Origin: Nocardia asteroides
GTDB lineage: Bacteria; Actinomycetota; Actinomycetes; Mycobacteriales; Mycobacteriaceae
Reading direction: 5' to 3'
Length of the DNA: 64,000 nt
Assembly: GCF_021183625.1 (NCBI RefSeq)
Contig: NZ_CP089214.1
Location: 1,054,001-1,118,000 of the forward strand
Below are positions 53,360-62,230 of this stretch, piece after piece (within the stretch, counting starts at the first letter, position 1; each line of letters opens with the position of its first letter). The notes under the pieces were generated by a model that had not been told where the DNA came from, searched no databases, and saw only the letters and a list, made by a program, of their open reading frames with translations. The position numbers were made by a program, and so were the translations under genes.

Positions 53360-55170
53360 CATTCGGGAGGGGCGCGCTGCTCGCCGGCGCCGAGGAACCG
53401 GCGGGCCGGGATTCCCGGACCCTGCGCACCGGGCTGACCATGATGCTGCGCGGCTGCCGGGACCGGCCGCTCGCCGCGGCGATCGCCGTCGGCTGCGCGC
53501 TGATCAACGCGGTGTGCATGGTGCTCGCGGCCAAGGCGGTGGGCTGGGCCACCGACCACGTGGTGCTGCCGAGCTTCCGCGACGACCACTTCCCGGTGGG
53601 CGCGGCGCTGCTGGCCGCGGGGTTCGTGCTCGGGGTGTCGCTGCTGCGGATCGTCACCATCATCGGGCGCGGGGTCGCCACCGGGATCGTGCAGTTCGGC
53701 GGTGAGGCCGCCGACCGGAGGGCCGTGGTGGCGCAGTACCTGCGGCTCGGGGTCTCCTGGCACCGGCGGCGGCCGTCGGGGCAGCTGGTCTCCGGCGTGG
53801 TCTCGGATGTGGAGACCGCGTGGGATCCCATGCAGCACTTCCCCTTCGCCACCGGCATGGCGGTGATGCTGCTGCTGGTCCTCGCCGACATCGCGCTGGT
53901 GGACGGCTGGCTGGCGCTGGTCGCCGCGGTGCTGATCCCGCTGGTGTTCGGCGCCAACCTGCTCTACCAGCGGGTCCTCGCACCGCGGGCGCGCGACGCG
54001 CAGCGGCACCGCGCGGAGCTCAGCGGGCTGGCGCACGAGGCGGTGGCCGGGCGGCAGGTGGTGCGCACGCTCGGCATCACCGATCGGGAGATCGCGCGGT
54101 TCGCCGCGACCGCCGACGAATCCCGCGCCGCCAACCGGCGCATGGGCGACGCGGGCGCGGTCTTCGACCCGGCCATCGAGCTCATGCCGCCGCTGGCCGC
54201 GCTGGTCATCCTCGCGGTCGGGGTGGCGCGGGTGCAGGACGGGCTGCTCGGGGTCGGCGCCCTGGTCGAGGTGGTCTACCTGCTCATCACCACCGCCATC
54301 CCGCTGAACGTGATCGCGCGGTTCCTCGGCGTGCTCCCGCTCGGCGTCGCCGGGCACACCAGGGTGCGGCGGGTGCTCACCGCCACCGAGCGTCCGGCGG
54401 CCGGGCAGCAGCGGCTGCCGGAGCAGCCCGGCGGCGTCGGGCTGGAGGTGGCGGACGCCTGGTTCGGCTACGGCGAGCGCGCGGCCGCGGTCCGCGAACT
54501 GACCCTAGCGGTGCGCCCCGGCGCGGTCGTCGCCGTGGTCGGGGCGACCGGGACGGGCAAGAGCACGCTGCTCGGCCTGCTCGCGCACCTGCTGGAGACC
54601 GACCGCGGCGCCGTCGCGCTCGGCGGCGTCGACACCAGGTTGCTCGCGCCGGAGGCGGTGCGCCGCCGGACCGCGCTGGTCACCCAGAACGCCTTCCTCT
54701 TCGCCGACACCGTGCGCGCCAACGTCACGCTCGGCGCGGACGGCCCGGTGCGGCACGCGCTGGAGGTGGCCGGCGCGGCCGGGTTCGTCGCGGCGCTGCC
54801 GGACGGCGCCGACACCGAGCTCTCCGACACCGCGCAGCTCTCCGGCGGGCAGCGGCAGCGGATCGCGCTGGCCCGCGCCGTCTTCCGGCGGCCGGGGCTG
54901 CTCCTGCTCGACGACGCCACCTCCGCGCTGGACCCGCTGGTGGAGCGGGCCGTGATCGAGGCACTGCGCGCCGAGTACGCCGGCGACGAGCGGCGGACGA
55001 CGGTGGTGCTGGTCGGGCACCGGGCCGCCACCATCGCGCTCGCCGACACCGTCGTGTTCCTGGCGGGCGGGCGGATCGTCGCGCAGGGCACGCACGCCGA
55101 GCTGCTCGAATCCGAACCGGGGTACCGGGCGCTGCTCGGCGCCTACGACACCGCGGAGGTGCTGGGATGA
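53356..55170 (+). CDS. ABC exporter half-transporter, subunit with degenerate catalytic site
   Basis: The ATG at 53356 gives 604 residues: a six-helix exporter domain (about 30-340) and an ATPase domain. Walker A is GATGTGKST (about 396), the signature LSGGQRQR (about 495) is canonical, and Walker B is LLLLDDATSALD. The catalytic glutamate after Walker B is replaced by aspartate, as in the degenerate subunit of heterodimeric exporters such as TM287/288. The partner follows with a 4-bp overlap. It probably exports a lipid, peptide or small metabolite; substrate unknown. Confidence 0.92.
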   Translation: MTFGRGALLAGAEEPAGRDSRTLRTGLTMMLRGCRDRPLAAAIAVGCALINAVCMVLAAKAVGWATDHVVLPSFRDDHFPVGAALLAAGFVLGVSLLRIVTIIGRGVATGIVQFGGEAADRRAVVAQYLRLGVSWHRRRPSGQLVSGVVSDVETAWDPMQHFPFATGMAVMLLLVLADIALVDGWLALVAAVLIPLVFGANLLYQRVLAPRARDAQRHRAELSGLAHEAVAGRQVVRTLGITDREIARFAATADESRAANRRMGDAGAVFDPAIELMPPLAALVILAVGVARVQDGLLGVGALVEVVYLLITTAIPLNVIARFLGVLPLGVAGHTRVRRVLTATERPAAGQQRLPEQPGGVGLEVADAWFGYGERAAAVRELTLAVRPGAVVAVVGATGTGKSTLLGLLAHLLETDRGAVALGGVDTRLLAPEAVRRRTALVTQNAFLFADTVRANVTLGADGPVRHALEVAGAAGFVAALPDGADTELSDTAQLSGGQRQRIALARAVFRRPGLLLLDDATSALDPLVERAVIEALRAEYAGDERRTTVVLVGHRAATIALADTVVFLAGGRIVAQGTHAELLESEPGYRALLGAYDTAEVLG

Positions 55171-56990
55171 GCCGGGCCGAGAGCTCACCGGGCGGCACCG
55201 CCGCGCAGCGCTACGGCACCGCGGCCCTGCTGCGCCGGGTGCGCCGCGACACCGTCGTCTCCCGCCGCACGCTCGCCGCGATCCTCGCCGCCGCGGCCGT
55301 CGCCGCCTCCGGCCGCATCGTCATCCCGGTGACCATCCAGTACGCCCTCGACCACGCCCTGCTCGCGAACGTCGACGCCGCCACCCGCGACGAGGTGGTC
55401 ACGCGGGCCGTCGGCGTCGGCGTGATCGCGGTGCTGCTCGCGATGCTGAGCTCGGCCGTCGTGAACTTCCAGCTGGTCGGCACCGTGGAGCGGGCGCTGC
55501 GGGACCTCCGGGTGGCCGCCTTCGCCCGCATCCTGCGGCTCTCCCCCGCCGACCCGCGCGCCGACTCGGCGGGCTCGCTGGTGGCCAGGGTGACCAACGA
55601 TGTCGACGTGGTCACGCTCTACGCCCAGGCGGGCGGGATCACGCTGGTGCAGAACATCTCCCAGATGCTGCTGGCGCTGGTCGTGATGGCGGTCTACTCC
55701 TGGCCGCTGGCGCTGCTGGTCCTGGCGATCGGCGCCCTGGTGCCGGTCGGCGGGCGGCTGCTGCAACGCTGGGTGTCGCGCCGCTTCGACGCAGTGCGCA
55801 GCGCCGTCGGCGACCTCTATGCGGTGCTGCTCGAGCTGCTGGCCGGGATCGACACGATCCGCGGCTACGGCATCGAGGAGCGGATGCGGGCCCGCGCCGA
55901 CGCCGGGATCGACGCGGTCTGGGCAACGCAGCGCCGGACGCTGTGGCCGATGGGGTTCAACGTCTCGGTCGGCGAGGTGGCGAGCGGGCTGATCACCGCC
56001 TCGGTGCTTGTGGCGGGCACCGCCGCCGGGGTCGGGGTGTTCGGCGCCGAGCTGGGGCTGAGCGCGGGCGACATCGTCGCCTTCCTCTTCCTGGTGACCT
56101 TCTTCGTGCGGCCCATGCAGTTCGCGGTCGCCAGCCTGGCCGACGCGCGCAACGCCGAGGCCGGGCTGCGCCGGGTGGTCGAGATCCTGGACCTGCCGGT
56201 CGAGGAGGCGCGCGCCGGGGTCGCGCTGCCCGCCGGGCCGCCCGCGGTGCACCTCGGCGACGTCGGCTTCGAGTACGTGGCGGGCAGGCCCGCGCTGCGT
56301 GCGGTGAGCGTGCGGCTGGCGCCGGGCGAGCACGTCGCCGTCGTCGGCGAGACCGGCTCCGGCAAGAGCACCTTCGCCAAACTCGTGACCAGGCAGCTGC
56401 TGCCGACCAGCGGCGTGCTCACGCTCTGGGGCGCCGACCTCACCGCGATCACCGACGAGGCGCTCACCCGCCGGGTCGCCATCGTCCCGCAGGACGCCTT
56501 CCTCTTCGACCGCACCGTCGGCGAGAACATCGCGCTCGGCCGCGCGGGCGCCTCCGCCGACGCGGTGCGCGAGGTGCTGGAGCGGCTCGGCCTCGCCGAC
56601 TGGGTCGCCGGGCTGCCCGACGGCCTCGACACCCCGGTCGGCCAGCGCGGCGAGGCGCTCTCCGCGGGCGAGCGCCAGCTGGTGGCGCTGGCCAGGACCG
56701 CGCTGGTGAACCCGGACCTGCTCGTGCTGGACGAGGCGACCAGCGGCGTCGACGCGGGCACCGACGTCCGGGTGCAGCACGCGCTGGCCCGGCTCACCCG
56801 CGGCCGCACCACCCTCACCATCGCGCACCGCATGCACACCGCCGAGACCGCGGACCGGGTGCTGCTCTTCCACGACGGCCGGATCGCCGAGGACGGTACG
56901 CACGACGACCTGATCGCGAGCGGCGGCCGCTACGCCCGGTTGCACGACGTCTGGGCCCGTACATCCGTGACCAGCCGGGTTCCCGGCTAG
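55167..56990 (+). CDS. ABC exporter half-transporter, catalytic subunit
   Basis: A 607-residue partner with a six-helix membrane domain and an ATPase domain. Walker A is GETGSGKST (about 395), Walker B is LLVLDEATSGVD with the catalytic glutamate, and the switch histidine is in TIAHRMH. Its signature is LSAGERQ instead of LSGGQ. Paired with the first subunit this gives one complete site (this Walker A/B with the other's LSGGQ) and one degenerate site. That complementary pattern is strong evidence for an obligate heterodimer. Confidence 0.93.
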   Translation: MSRAESSPGGTAAQRYGTAALLRRVRRDTVVSRRTLAAILAAAAVAASGRIVIPVTIQYALDHALLANVDAATRDEVVTRAVGVGVIAVLLAMLSSAVVNFQLVGTVERALRDLRVAAFARILRLSPADPRADSAGSLVARVTNDVDVVTLYAQAGGITLVQNISQMLLALVVMAVYSWPLALLVLAIGALVPVGGRLLQRWVSRRFDAVRSAVGDLYAVLLELLAGIDTIRGYGIEERMRARADAGIDAVWATQRRTLWPMGFNVSVGEVASGLITASVLVAGTAAGVGVFGAELGLSAGDIVAFLFLVTFFVRPMQFAVASLADARNAEAGLRRVVEILDLPVEEARAGVALPAGPPAVHLGDVGFEYVAGRPALRAVSVRLAPGEHVAVVGETGSGKSTFAKLVTRQLLPTSGVLTLWGADLTAITDEALTRRVAIVPQDAFLFDRTVGENIALGRAGASADAVREVLERLGLADWVAGLPDGLDTPVGQRGEALSAGERQLVALARTALVNPDLLVLDEATSGVDAGTDVRVQHALARLTRGRTTLTIAHRMHTAETADRVLLFHDGRIAEDGTHDDLIASGGRYARLHDVWARTSVTSRVPG

Positions 56991-57002
56991 AAGGAGACCA
57001 TC

Positions 57003-58316
57003 ATGCCCCGCAGACTGCACCTCGACGTCGGCGTGAACAGCACCGGCTACCACGGCAACTCGTGGCTCGCGCCGGACGCCGCCTGGGACCGCTGGGTCTC
57101 GTTCGAGCACTACGTGGCGGTGGCCGAGCTCGCGCGCGGCGCCGGCTTCGACGCCGTCTTCCTCTCCGACCACCCCGCGCTGCAGCGCGCCCCCGGCAAC
57201 CGGCCGCTGCACAGCCTCGACCCGATCGTGCTCTGCACCGCGCTCGCCGCGCGGGTGCCCGACATCGGCTTCGTGATCACCGCCTCCAGCTCCTACAACT
57301 CGCCCTACAACCTGGCGCGGCGGCTGGCCAGCCTGGACCACATCTCCGGCGGGCGGGTGATCTGGAACGTGGTCTCCAGCTTCAACCCCGACATCGCCGC
57401 CAACTTCGGCGCCGAGCCCCTGCCCGGGCGGGCCGAAAGATACCGGCGGGCCGACGAATTCGTCGAGGTCGTCAAGGAGCTGTGGCGCAGCTGGGACCAC
57501 GACGCGGGCACCGCCCCCGCCGCGCTCGGCGACCAGCTGTGGACCGGGGAGAACGCCCGCACCATCGACCACCACGGCGAGTTCTTCGACGTGCGCGGGC
57601 CGCTGAACGTGCCGCTCGGGCCCCAGGGGTATCCGCTCATCGCCCAGGCCGGGGCCTCCGACGCCGGGATCGACCTGGCCGGGAAGCACGCCGACCTGCT
57701 CTACGCCGCGCTGCTCGGCAAGGACGCGGCACGCACCTACCGCGACCGGGTGTGCGCCCGCGCCGTCGCGCACGGCCGCGACCCCGAGGCGATCCGCCTG
57801 CTCCCCGGGCTCGTCCCCATCGTCGCGCCGACCCGCGCGGAGGCGCTGCGCAGGCACGAGGAGCTCAACGGGCACTCCTCTGAGGAGTCCTTCCTGCGCG
57901 CCTTCGCCGACCGGTACGGAATCCCCTTCGACCCGGACGCCGTCCTCATCCCCGAACTCTTCCTCGCCGACGACGACCAGCAGTCCCCCGTCGGGTTCAC
58001 CCGGTCGCTGCACGATCTGGTCGCGAGCGAGCGTATTACGCTGCGCGATATCGTCCGCCGGGTCGAGGGCGGGCACCGTCTCGTCCTCGGTACCCCCGCC
58101 GAGGTTGCCGAGCAGATTCTGGACTGGTGGCGGGAAGGTGTCGTCGACGGTTACACCGTCCAGCCGCCGACGCTGCCGCACGATCTCGAGGTCTTCGTCC
58201 GCGACGTGATCCCGCTGCTCCGCGATGCGGGAGCGCTGGCGGATGGCTATCCGGAGTCGACGGTCCGCGCCCGCTTCGGGCTGCCCGAGGTCGTGGTCCC
58301 GGTGACGACCGGCTGA
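57003..58316 (+). CDS. LLM-class flavin monooxygenase of the NtaA/SnaA/DszA family
   Basis: A 437-residue FMN-dependent TIM-barrel monooxygenase, start supported by AAGGAG. Family features: FEHYVAVAELARGAGFDAVF, NLARRLASLDHISGGRVIWN, VVSSFNPDIAANFG and RTIDHHGEFFDVRGPLNVP, then QAGASDAGIDLAGKHADL. DszA, SnaA and NtaA oxidise sulfones, pristinamycin or nitrilotriacetate using FMNH2 from a separate reductase. Downstream of the exporter and near TauD, use of an organosulfur substrate is the best guess. A hairpin 48 bp after the stop probably ends the operon. Confidence 0.9.
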   Translation: MPRRLHLDVGVNSTGYHGNSWLAPDAAWDRWVSFEHYVAVAELARGAGFDAVFLSDHPALQRAPGNRPLHSLDPIVLCTALAARVPDIGFVITASSSYNSPYNLARRLASLDHISGGRVIWNVVSSFNPDIAANFGAEPLPGRAERYRRADEFVEVVKELWRSWDHDAGTAPAALGDQLWTGENARTIDHHGEFFDVRGPLNVPLGPQGYPLIAQAGASDAGIDLAGKHADLLYAALLGKDAARTYRDRVCARAVAHGRDPEAIRLLPGLVPIVAPTRAEALRRHEELNGHSSEESFLRAFADRYGIPFDPDAVLIPELFLADDDQQSPVGFTRSLHDLVASERITLRDIVRRVEGGHRLVLGTPAEVAEQILDWWREGVVDGYTVQPPTLPHDLEVFVRDVIPLLRDAGALADGYPESTVRARFGLPEVVVPVTTG

Positions 58317-58364
58317 GCACCGGCGTGGCAGCGGACTCGTAGCGCCGAAGGATCCGGGGCACCG

Positions 58365-58380
58365 GGGAGCCGAGGCTCCC
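58365..58380. terminator. Hairpin between monooxygenase and cutinase genes
   Basis: GGGAGC-CGAG-GCTCCC forms a perfect 6-bp stem with a tetraloop in the 76-bp convergent gap, so it can serve both genes. No T tract follows. Confidence 0.6.
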
Positions 58381-58392
58381 GACCCCCGCCGC

Positions 58393-59070
58393 CTAGAGCC
58401 GCTCCGCCGCGAAAACGGCTGCGGCGGTAACGGCTTCGCCGTAGCGGGTGTGCGCCCCGTACCCGGCATCGGGGGGCAGCGCGGATGCAGGGTTGCAGAC
58501 CGGGTCCTGCGGTACGCAGTACTGCGCGGTGCGGGCGGCGTAGGGCTCCGGGATGGCGGTGTTGTAGACGTGGATCGGGCTGGCGAACAGCAGCAGCGCG
58601 GCGATCCGCGGGGCGAGCGGGGGCGGGACGACGGCGGTGGCCGGGAAGTCGTCGCTGCCCATGCCGAGCGCGTTGGAGACCACCTCGGCGCCCTGCGAGT
58701 ACCCGGCGAGCACGAACCGCGTGGCCGGGCACTCGGCGGCGCGGACGACCAGGTGCGCGACCAGGTCGACGGCGCCGATCGCGCGGGAGCGCGGGCCGGT
58801 CGTGTCGGCGGGGTAGGACACGTTGTAGAGGGTGAAGTGCAGCTCGGGGCGGGCACCGCGGACGGCGGCGTCGAGCGGGCGCCCGACCGTCGGGTCGTCC
58901 ACGGATGCCCAGGTGGCGGCGACCGGCTGCGAGTAGTCGGTGCCGCGCGCCATGATCAGCTCGGCGTCGCCGCAGCCGGGCGCGGCCGCGGCCGCCGGGG
59001 CGGTGAGCGCGATTCCGGCGCCGGTCAGGACGGCTGCCAGCAGGGCGGCGCCGGTCGTCGTCGGGGTCAT
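58393..59070 (-). CDS. Secreted cutinase-family esterase
   Basis: The ATG at 59070, behind GGAGGAG, gives 225 residues with a Sec signal peptide (MTPTTTGAALLAAVLTGAGI, cleavage after AAAA). The mature enzyme starts APGCGDAELIMARGTDYSQP. It has the nucleophile in VLAGYSQGAEV and the closing CVPQDPVCNPAS with Asp, plus His in YGAHTRYGEA. Cysteines sit where cutinases form disulphides. Mycolic-acid actinomycetes carry several such enzymes (CULP family), acting on lipid esters at or outside the envelope. Confidence 0.92.
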   Translation of the reverse strand: MTPTTTGAALLAAVLTGAGIALTAPAAAAAPGCGDAELIMARGTDYSQPVAATWASVDDPTVGRPLDAAVRGARPELHFTLYNVSYPADTTGPRSRAIGAVDLVAHLVVRAAECPATRFVLAGYSQGAEVVSNALGMGSDDFPATAVVPPPLAPRIAALLLFASPIHVYNTAIPEPYAARTAQYCVPQDPVCNPASALPPDAGYGAHTRYGEAVTAAAVFAAERL

Positions 59071-59150
59071 CGCTCCTCCGAATCGGGTGGTGTCATGGGA
59101 GATCTTCACGCAGCGGAACCCGAGTATCGCGGCGAACGCGGGCGGTGCCG

Positions 59151-59381
59151 TCAGTAGTCGGGGCTGCGGAGCAGCCCGGCGGGATCGGCGCGCTCGGTGA
59201 CGAGCGGGCGGTAGATCCGCTCCGTCCACTCCTCCTTCGGCACGGGGGCGAGCCCGATCGAGACCGCGCCGTCCCTGACACCGAAGGCGCGGGTGATGGC
59301 GGCGGTGATGTCGGCGTCCAGCCGGGCGCGGGCGGCGGCGTCGAGGTCGGCGGGGAAATGGCTGATCTCCACGTGCGGCAT
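59151..59381 (-). CDS. Tautomerase (4-oxalocrotonate tautomerase-like)
   Basis: A 76-residue protein beginning MPHVEISHFPADLDAAARAR. The proline after the initiator methionine is the catalytic base of tautomerases. FGVRDGAVSIGLAPVPKEEW matches the family's second strand region. It would ketonise enol compounds or be a promiscuous relative. It is slightly longer than classical 62-residue subunits. It is monocistronic and divergent from the esterase gene. Confidence 0.82.
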   Translation of the reverse strand: MPHVEISHFPADLDAAARARLDADITAAITRAFGVRDGAVSIGLAPVPKEEWTERIYRPLVTERADPAGLLRSPDY

Positions 59382-59558
59382 GGCCGGACCGGCTTCCTGT
59401 CGGGGCCGCCCACGCGGGCGAGCGCTCACGGTGCAGCCTGCCAGATCACCGCCGCGAAACGCACCCCGCTGCGGGGCGGAGCGGGCATACTTCCCGGAGA
59501 GTTCGCCGGTGACCCGGCCACGACGCACCGTCCGATCCCGGGCGGGGAAGGGGCCGAG

Positions 59559-60506
59559 ATGACGGCGCTACCCGGACGGTTGCTCGGCGGCCCGGTCGCC
59601 CTGCTCGGCGCGGTGCGCGCCCGGCTCGACCCCTCCGCCTTCCACCCGGAGCTGCGGCTGCACGCACGGCTGCTGCCGGGCAGGCCGGTCACCGCGCTGA
59701 CCCTGCCGCTGATGCGCAGGCTCAGCGACCTCATCCCGGAGGGGCGGGCGGAGGTCGTCGAGATCGGCGAGCACGTGTCGGTGCGGGTGCATCGCCCCAC
59801 GCTCGCGGCGGCGCCGGGGCCCGCGCTGCTCTGGATCCACGGCGGCGGTTACGTCATCGGCTCCGCGCGCCAGAACGACCGCCTCTGCCGGACCTTCGCG
59901 AACGAACTGAACGCGGTGGTCGCGGCGGTGGAGTACCGGCTCGCCCCGGAGCACCCCTACCCCGCCGCGCTCGACGACTGCTACGACGCGCTGCAGTGGC
60001 TCGGCGCGCAGCCGGAGATCGACCCGGAGCGGATCGCCGTCGCGGGCGCCAGCGCCGGTGGCGGGCTCGCCGCCGCGCTCGCCTTCGCCGCGCGTGACCG
60101 CGGCGGGGTGCGACCGGTGCTCCAGGTGCTCTCCTACCCCATGCTGGACGACCGCTCCACCGGCACCGAGCTGGAGACCGGCACCTTCCGGCTGTGGAAC
60201 ACCGCCGCCAACCGCTTCGGCTGGCGGGCCTACCTACGCGGCGCCGACCCGGTCGCCGCCGTGCCCGCGCGCCGCACCGACCTGGCCGGGCTCGCCCCGG
60301 CCTGGATCGGCGTCGGCACCCTCGACCTCTTCCACGCCGAGGATCTCGCCTACGCCGAGCGGCTGCGCGCGGCCGGGGTCGAGGTGCGGGTGCTCGAGGT
60401 GCCCGGCGCCTTCCACGGCTTCGACGAGGTGGCCGCCGACACCGGGGTGGCCCGTGATTACCTCGCCGCCCAGGTTGTTTCGCTGCGCGCCGCGCTGACC
60501 GCCTGA
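59559..60506 (+). CDS. Hormone-sensitive-lipase family esterase
   Basis: A 315-residue cytoplasmic alpha/beta hydrolase of the HSL (family IV) type. It has LLWIHGGGYVIGSARQND with the HGGG oxyanion motif, YRLAPEHPYPAAL, and nucleophile serine in VAGASAGGGLAAAL. Asp is in GTLDLFHAED and His in GAFHGFDEVA. It should cleave short- to medium-chain acyl esters. The last 49 bp overlap the convergent isochorismatase-like gene. Confidence 0.92.
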   Translation: MTALPGRLLGGPVALLGAVRARLDPSAFHPELRLHARLLPGRPVTALTLPLMRRLSDLIPEGRAEVVEIGEHVSVRVHRPTLAAAPGPALLWIHGGGYVIGSARQNDRLCRTFANELNAVVAAVEYRLAPEHPYPAALDDCYDALQWLGAQPEIDPERIAVAGASAGGGLAAALAFAARDRGGVRPVLQVLSYPMLDDRSTGTELETGTFRLWNTAANRFGWRAYLRGADPVAAVPARRTDLAGLAPAWIGVGTLDLFHAEDLAYAERLRAAGVEVRVLEVPGAFHGFDEVAADTGVARDYLAAQVVSLRAALTA

Positions 60507-61171
60507 TCGAGCAGCGCCGCGATCTCGGCGCAGGCCCTGACGTCGCCGAACGAGCGGTAGACCACGTGCAGGGTGGCGTTGTGGTCGGCGTCGCGGCGTG
60601 CGGCGGTGCCGTCGGCGAGCAGGATCACCCGATAGCCGAGGGTGCCCGCGTCCCGCGCCGACGACTCGCAGCAGACATTGGTGACGGTGCCGGCGATGAG
60701 CACGGTGTCGATGCCGCGCGCGGCCAGCCGCTCCGGCAGGTCGCTGCGGCCGGGGAAGAAGGCGCTGTAGGCGGATTTCTCCGCGTAGAGGTCGCCGGGC
60801 TCGGCGCCGAGCCCCGGCCAGAGCCGCTCCACCGACGGGCCGGTGCCGCCGGAGCAGGCGTAGCTCGCCGCCGTCTCGGCGCCGAAGAACTCGACGGCGT
60901 GCGGGAGCGGGGGTCGCGCGGCGGGGACCACCCAGGCCACGGTCCCGCCCGCGGTACGCAGCCGGGCGGCGAGCTCGGCGACGCGGCCGACGATGCCGCG
61001 GCAGTACGGGTTGCCCGCGACGTGGAAGGGCACCATGTCGATCACCACCAGCGCGGTCCGCGCCGGGTCGAGCACCGGGTAGGCGAACCGCCGCCCGCGC
61101 CGCTCCTCGTGCCTGCGGTACTCCCGCTCCTCGATGCGCCAGGCGTGTTCGCGAACCTCCCCATCGCTCAT
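60458..61171 (-). CDS. Isochorismatase-like cysteine hydrolase
   Basis: A 237-residue protein with the family triad: Asp in TALVVIDMVPFHV, Lys in LYAEKSAYSAF, and Cys in VTNVCCESSARDAG. The cysteine class covers nicotinamidases, carbamoylases and many uncharacterised amidases, so isochorismate is unlikely as substrate. It is not near the chorismate-using genes. It overlaps the esterase tail and is divergent from the kinase gene. Confidence 0.88.
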   Translation of the reverse strand: MSDGEVREHAWRIEEREYRRHEERRGRRFAYPVLDPARTALVVIDMVPFHVAGNPYCRGIVGRVAELAARLRTAGGTVAWVVPAARPPLPHAVEFFGAETAASYACSGGTGPSVERLWPGLGAEPGDLYAEKSAYSAFFPGRSDLPERLAARGIDTVLIAGTVTNVCCESSARDAGTLGYRVILLADGTAARRDADHNATLHVVYRSFGDVRACAEIAALLDQAVSAARSETTWAAR

Positions 61172-61235
61172 ACCGGGCAGTGTCGCACCGAAATTCACTG
61201 TCCAGAGGGAAGAACACACCACTAACGTCCCCCGC

Positions 61236-61763
61236 ATGACTACGGAGATCGTCCTGATCACCGGCGCCATGGCGGCCGGGAAGTCCACCGTGGCCGAGCT
61301 GCTGGCCCGCTCGCTCCCGCGCGCCGCACACGTGCGCGGCGACACCTTCCGCCGCTGGATCGTGAGCGGGCGCGCCGAGCCCGAGCCACCGCTCGGTGCG
61401 GAGGCCGAGGCCCAGCTGGCCCTGCGGCAGCAACTCGCCGCCGAGGTCGCGCGCGGCTACGCGAACGCCGGGATCACCCCGGTACTCCAGGACCTCTACC
61501 CCGGCCCCGCGCTGGCGCGGATGCGCACCCTGCTCACCGGCCACCCGCTGCGCGTCGTCGTGCTGCTGCCCGACCCGGAGACCCTCGCCGTCCGCGACGC
61601 CGCCCGCGCCAAGACCGGCTACCGCGGCTGGTCCCCCGCCGAATTCGACCGTGAGTTCCGCGAGCGCACCCCGCACATCGGCCTCCGCCTCGACACCACC
61701 GCGCAGACCCCGGAGCAGACCGTCGCCGCCATCCACGCCCGCTGGGCAGACGCCCTCGTCTGA
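61236..61763 (+). CDS. P-loop kinase-like protein (AAA_33/CPT type)
   Basis: A 175-residue single-domain P-loop protein. Walker A is ITGAMAAGKSTVAEL, an RGDTFRRWI motif follows around residue 35, and the lid region is GYRGWSPAEFDREF. Size and layout resemble chloramphenicol phosphotransferase-like and nucleoside-kinase-like proteins. It may phosphorylate a small molecule. Neighbours give no hint of the substrate. Confidence 0.75.
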   Translation: MTTEIVLITGAMAAGKSTVAELLARSLPRAAHVRGDTFRRWIVSGRAEPEPPLGAEAEAQLALRQQLAAEVARGYANAGITPVLQDLYPGPALARMRTLLTGHPLRVVVLLPDPETLAVRDAARAKTGYRGWSPAEFDREFRERTPHIGLRLDTTAQTPEQTVAAIHARWADALV

Positions 61764-61813
61764 GGATTCGCCGAGCGGTTGCCCGGAGCCGCCGGGCGGC
61801 GTTTGATGAACCG

Positions 61814-62161
61814 GTGAGCGAAACCTCTCCGATCGACCCCGCGGCGCCGCCGAGCGGCACCGGCTGCCTGGAGTGCGAGCGCGACGGCGGCTGGTGGTTC
61901 CACCTGCGCCGCTGCGCCGCCTGCGGCCACATCGGCTGCTGCGACACCTCGCCCAGCCAGCACGCCACCGCGCACGCGGGCGCCACCGGCCACCCGCTGA
62001 TCACCAGCTTCGAGCCCGGCGAGGACTGGTACTACGACTACCGCGACGAGCAGATGTACGAGGGCCCCTCGCTCGCACCCCCGGAGAGCAAACCGGCCGA
62101 TCAGCCCGCACCCGGCCCGGCCGACCGGGTCCCGGCGAACTGGCGTCAGCTGCTGCACTGA
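61814..62161 (+). CDS. UBP-type zinc-finger protein
   Basis: A 115-residue protein from a GTG. It carries a ZnF-UBP domain: GCLECERDGGWWFHLRRC, AACGHIGCCD and SQHATAHAGATGHPL supply the cysteine/histidine ligands. Bacteria lack ubiquitin; these small proteins are widespread in actinobacteria, sometimes beside thioredoxin-type genes, and their ligand is unknown. An acidic tyrosine-rich stretch (EDWYYDYRDEQMYEG) follows the finger. It lies 50 bp after the kinase gene and may share its transcript. Confidence 0.88.
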   Translation: MSETSPIDPAAPPSGTGCLECERDGGWWFHLRRCAACGHIGCCDTSPSQHATAHAGATGHPLITSFEPGEDWYYDYRDEQMYEGPSLAPPESKPADQPAPGPADRVPANWRQLLH

Positions 62162-62230
62162 CTCCGCCCGCCGCGACCCCTCGGTAGCCTGTACCCGATC
62201 TCCCTCATTCGACCAGCGAAGGGCAACTCC

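Noticed and set aside
52170-53957. TauD extended at its N-terminus to 595 residues
   Set aside because: The extension reads through the divergent promoter and into the ABC exporter gene; the ATG at 53111 starts at the normal family position.
60458-61171. True isochorismatase linked to the chorismate-using cluster
   Set aside because: It is over 40 kb away in another context and has the Asp-Lys-Cys triad of the broad cysteine hydrolase class; siderophore isochorismatases normally have Gly in place of the Cys.
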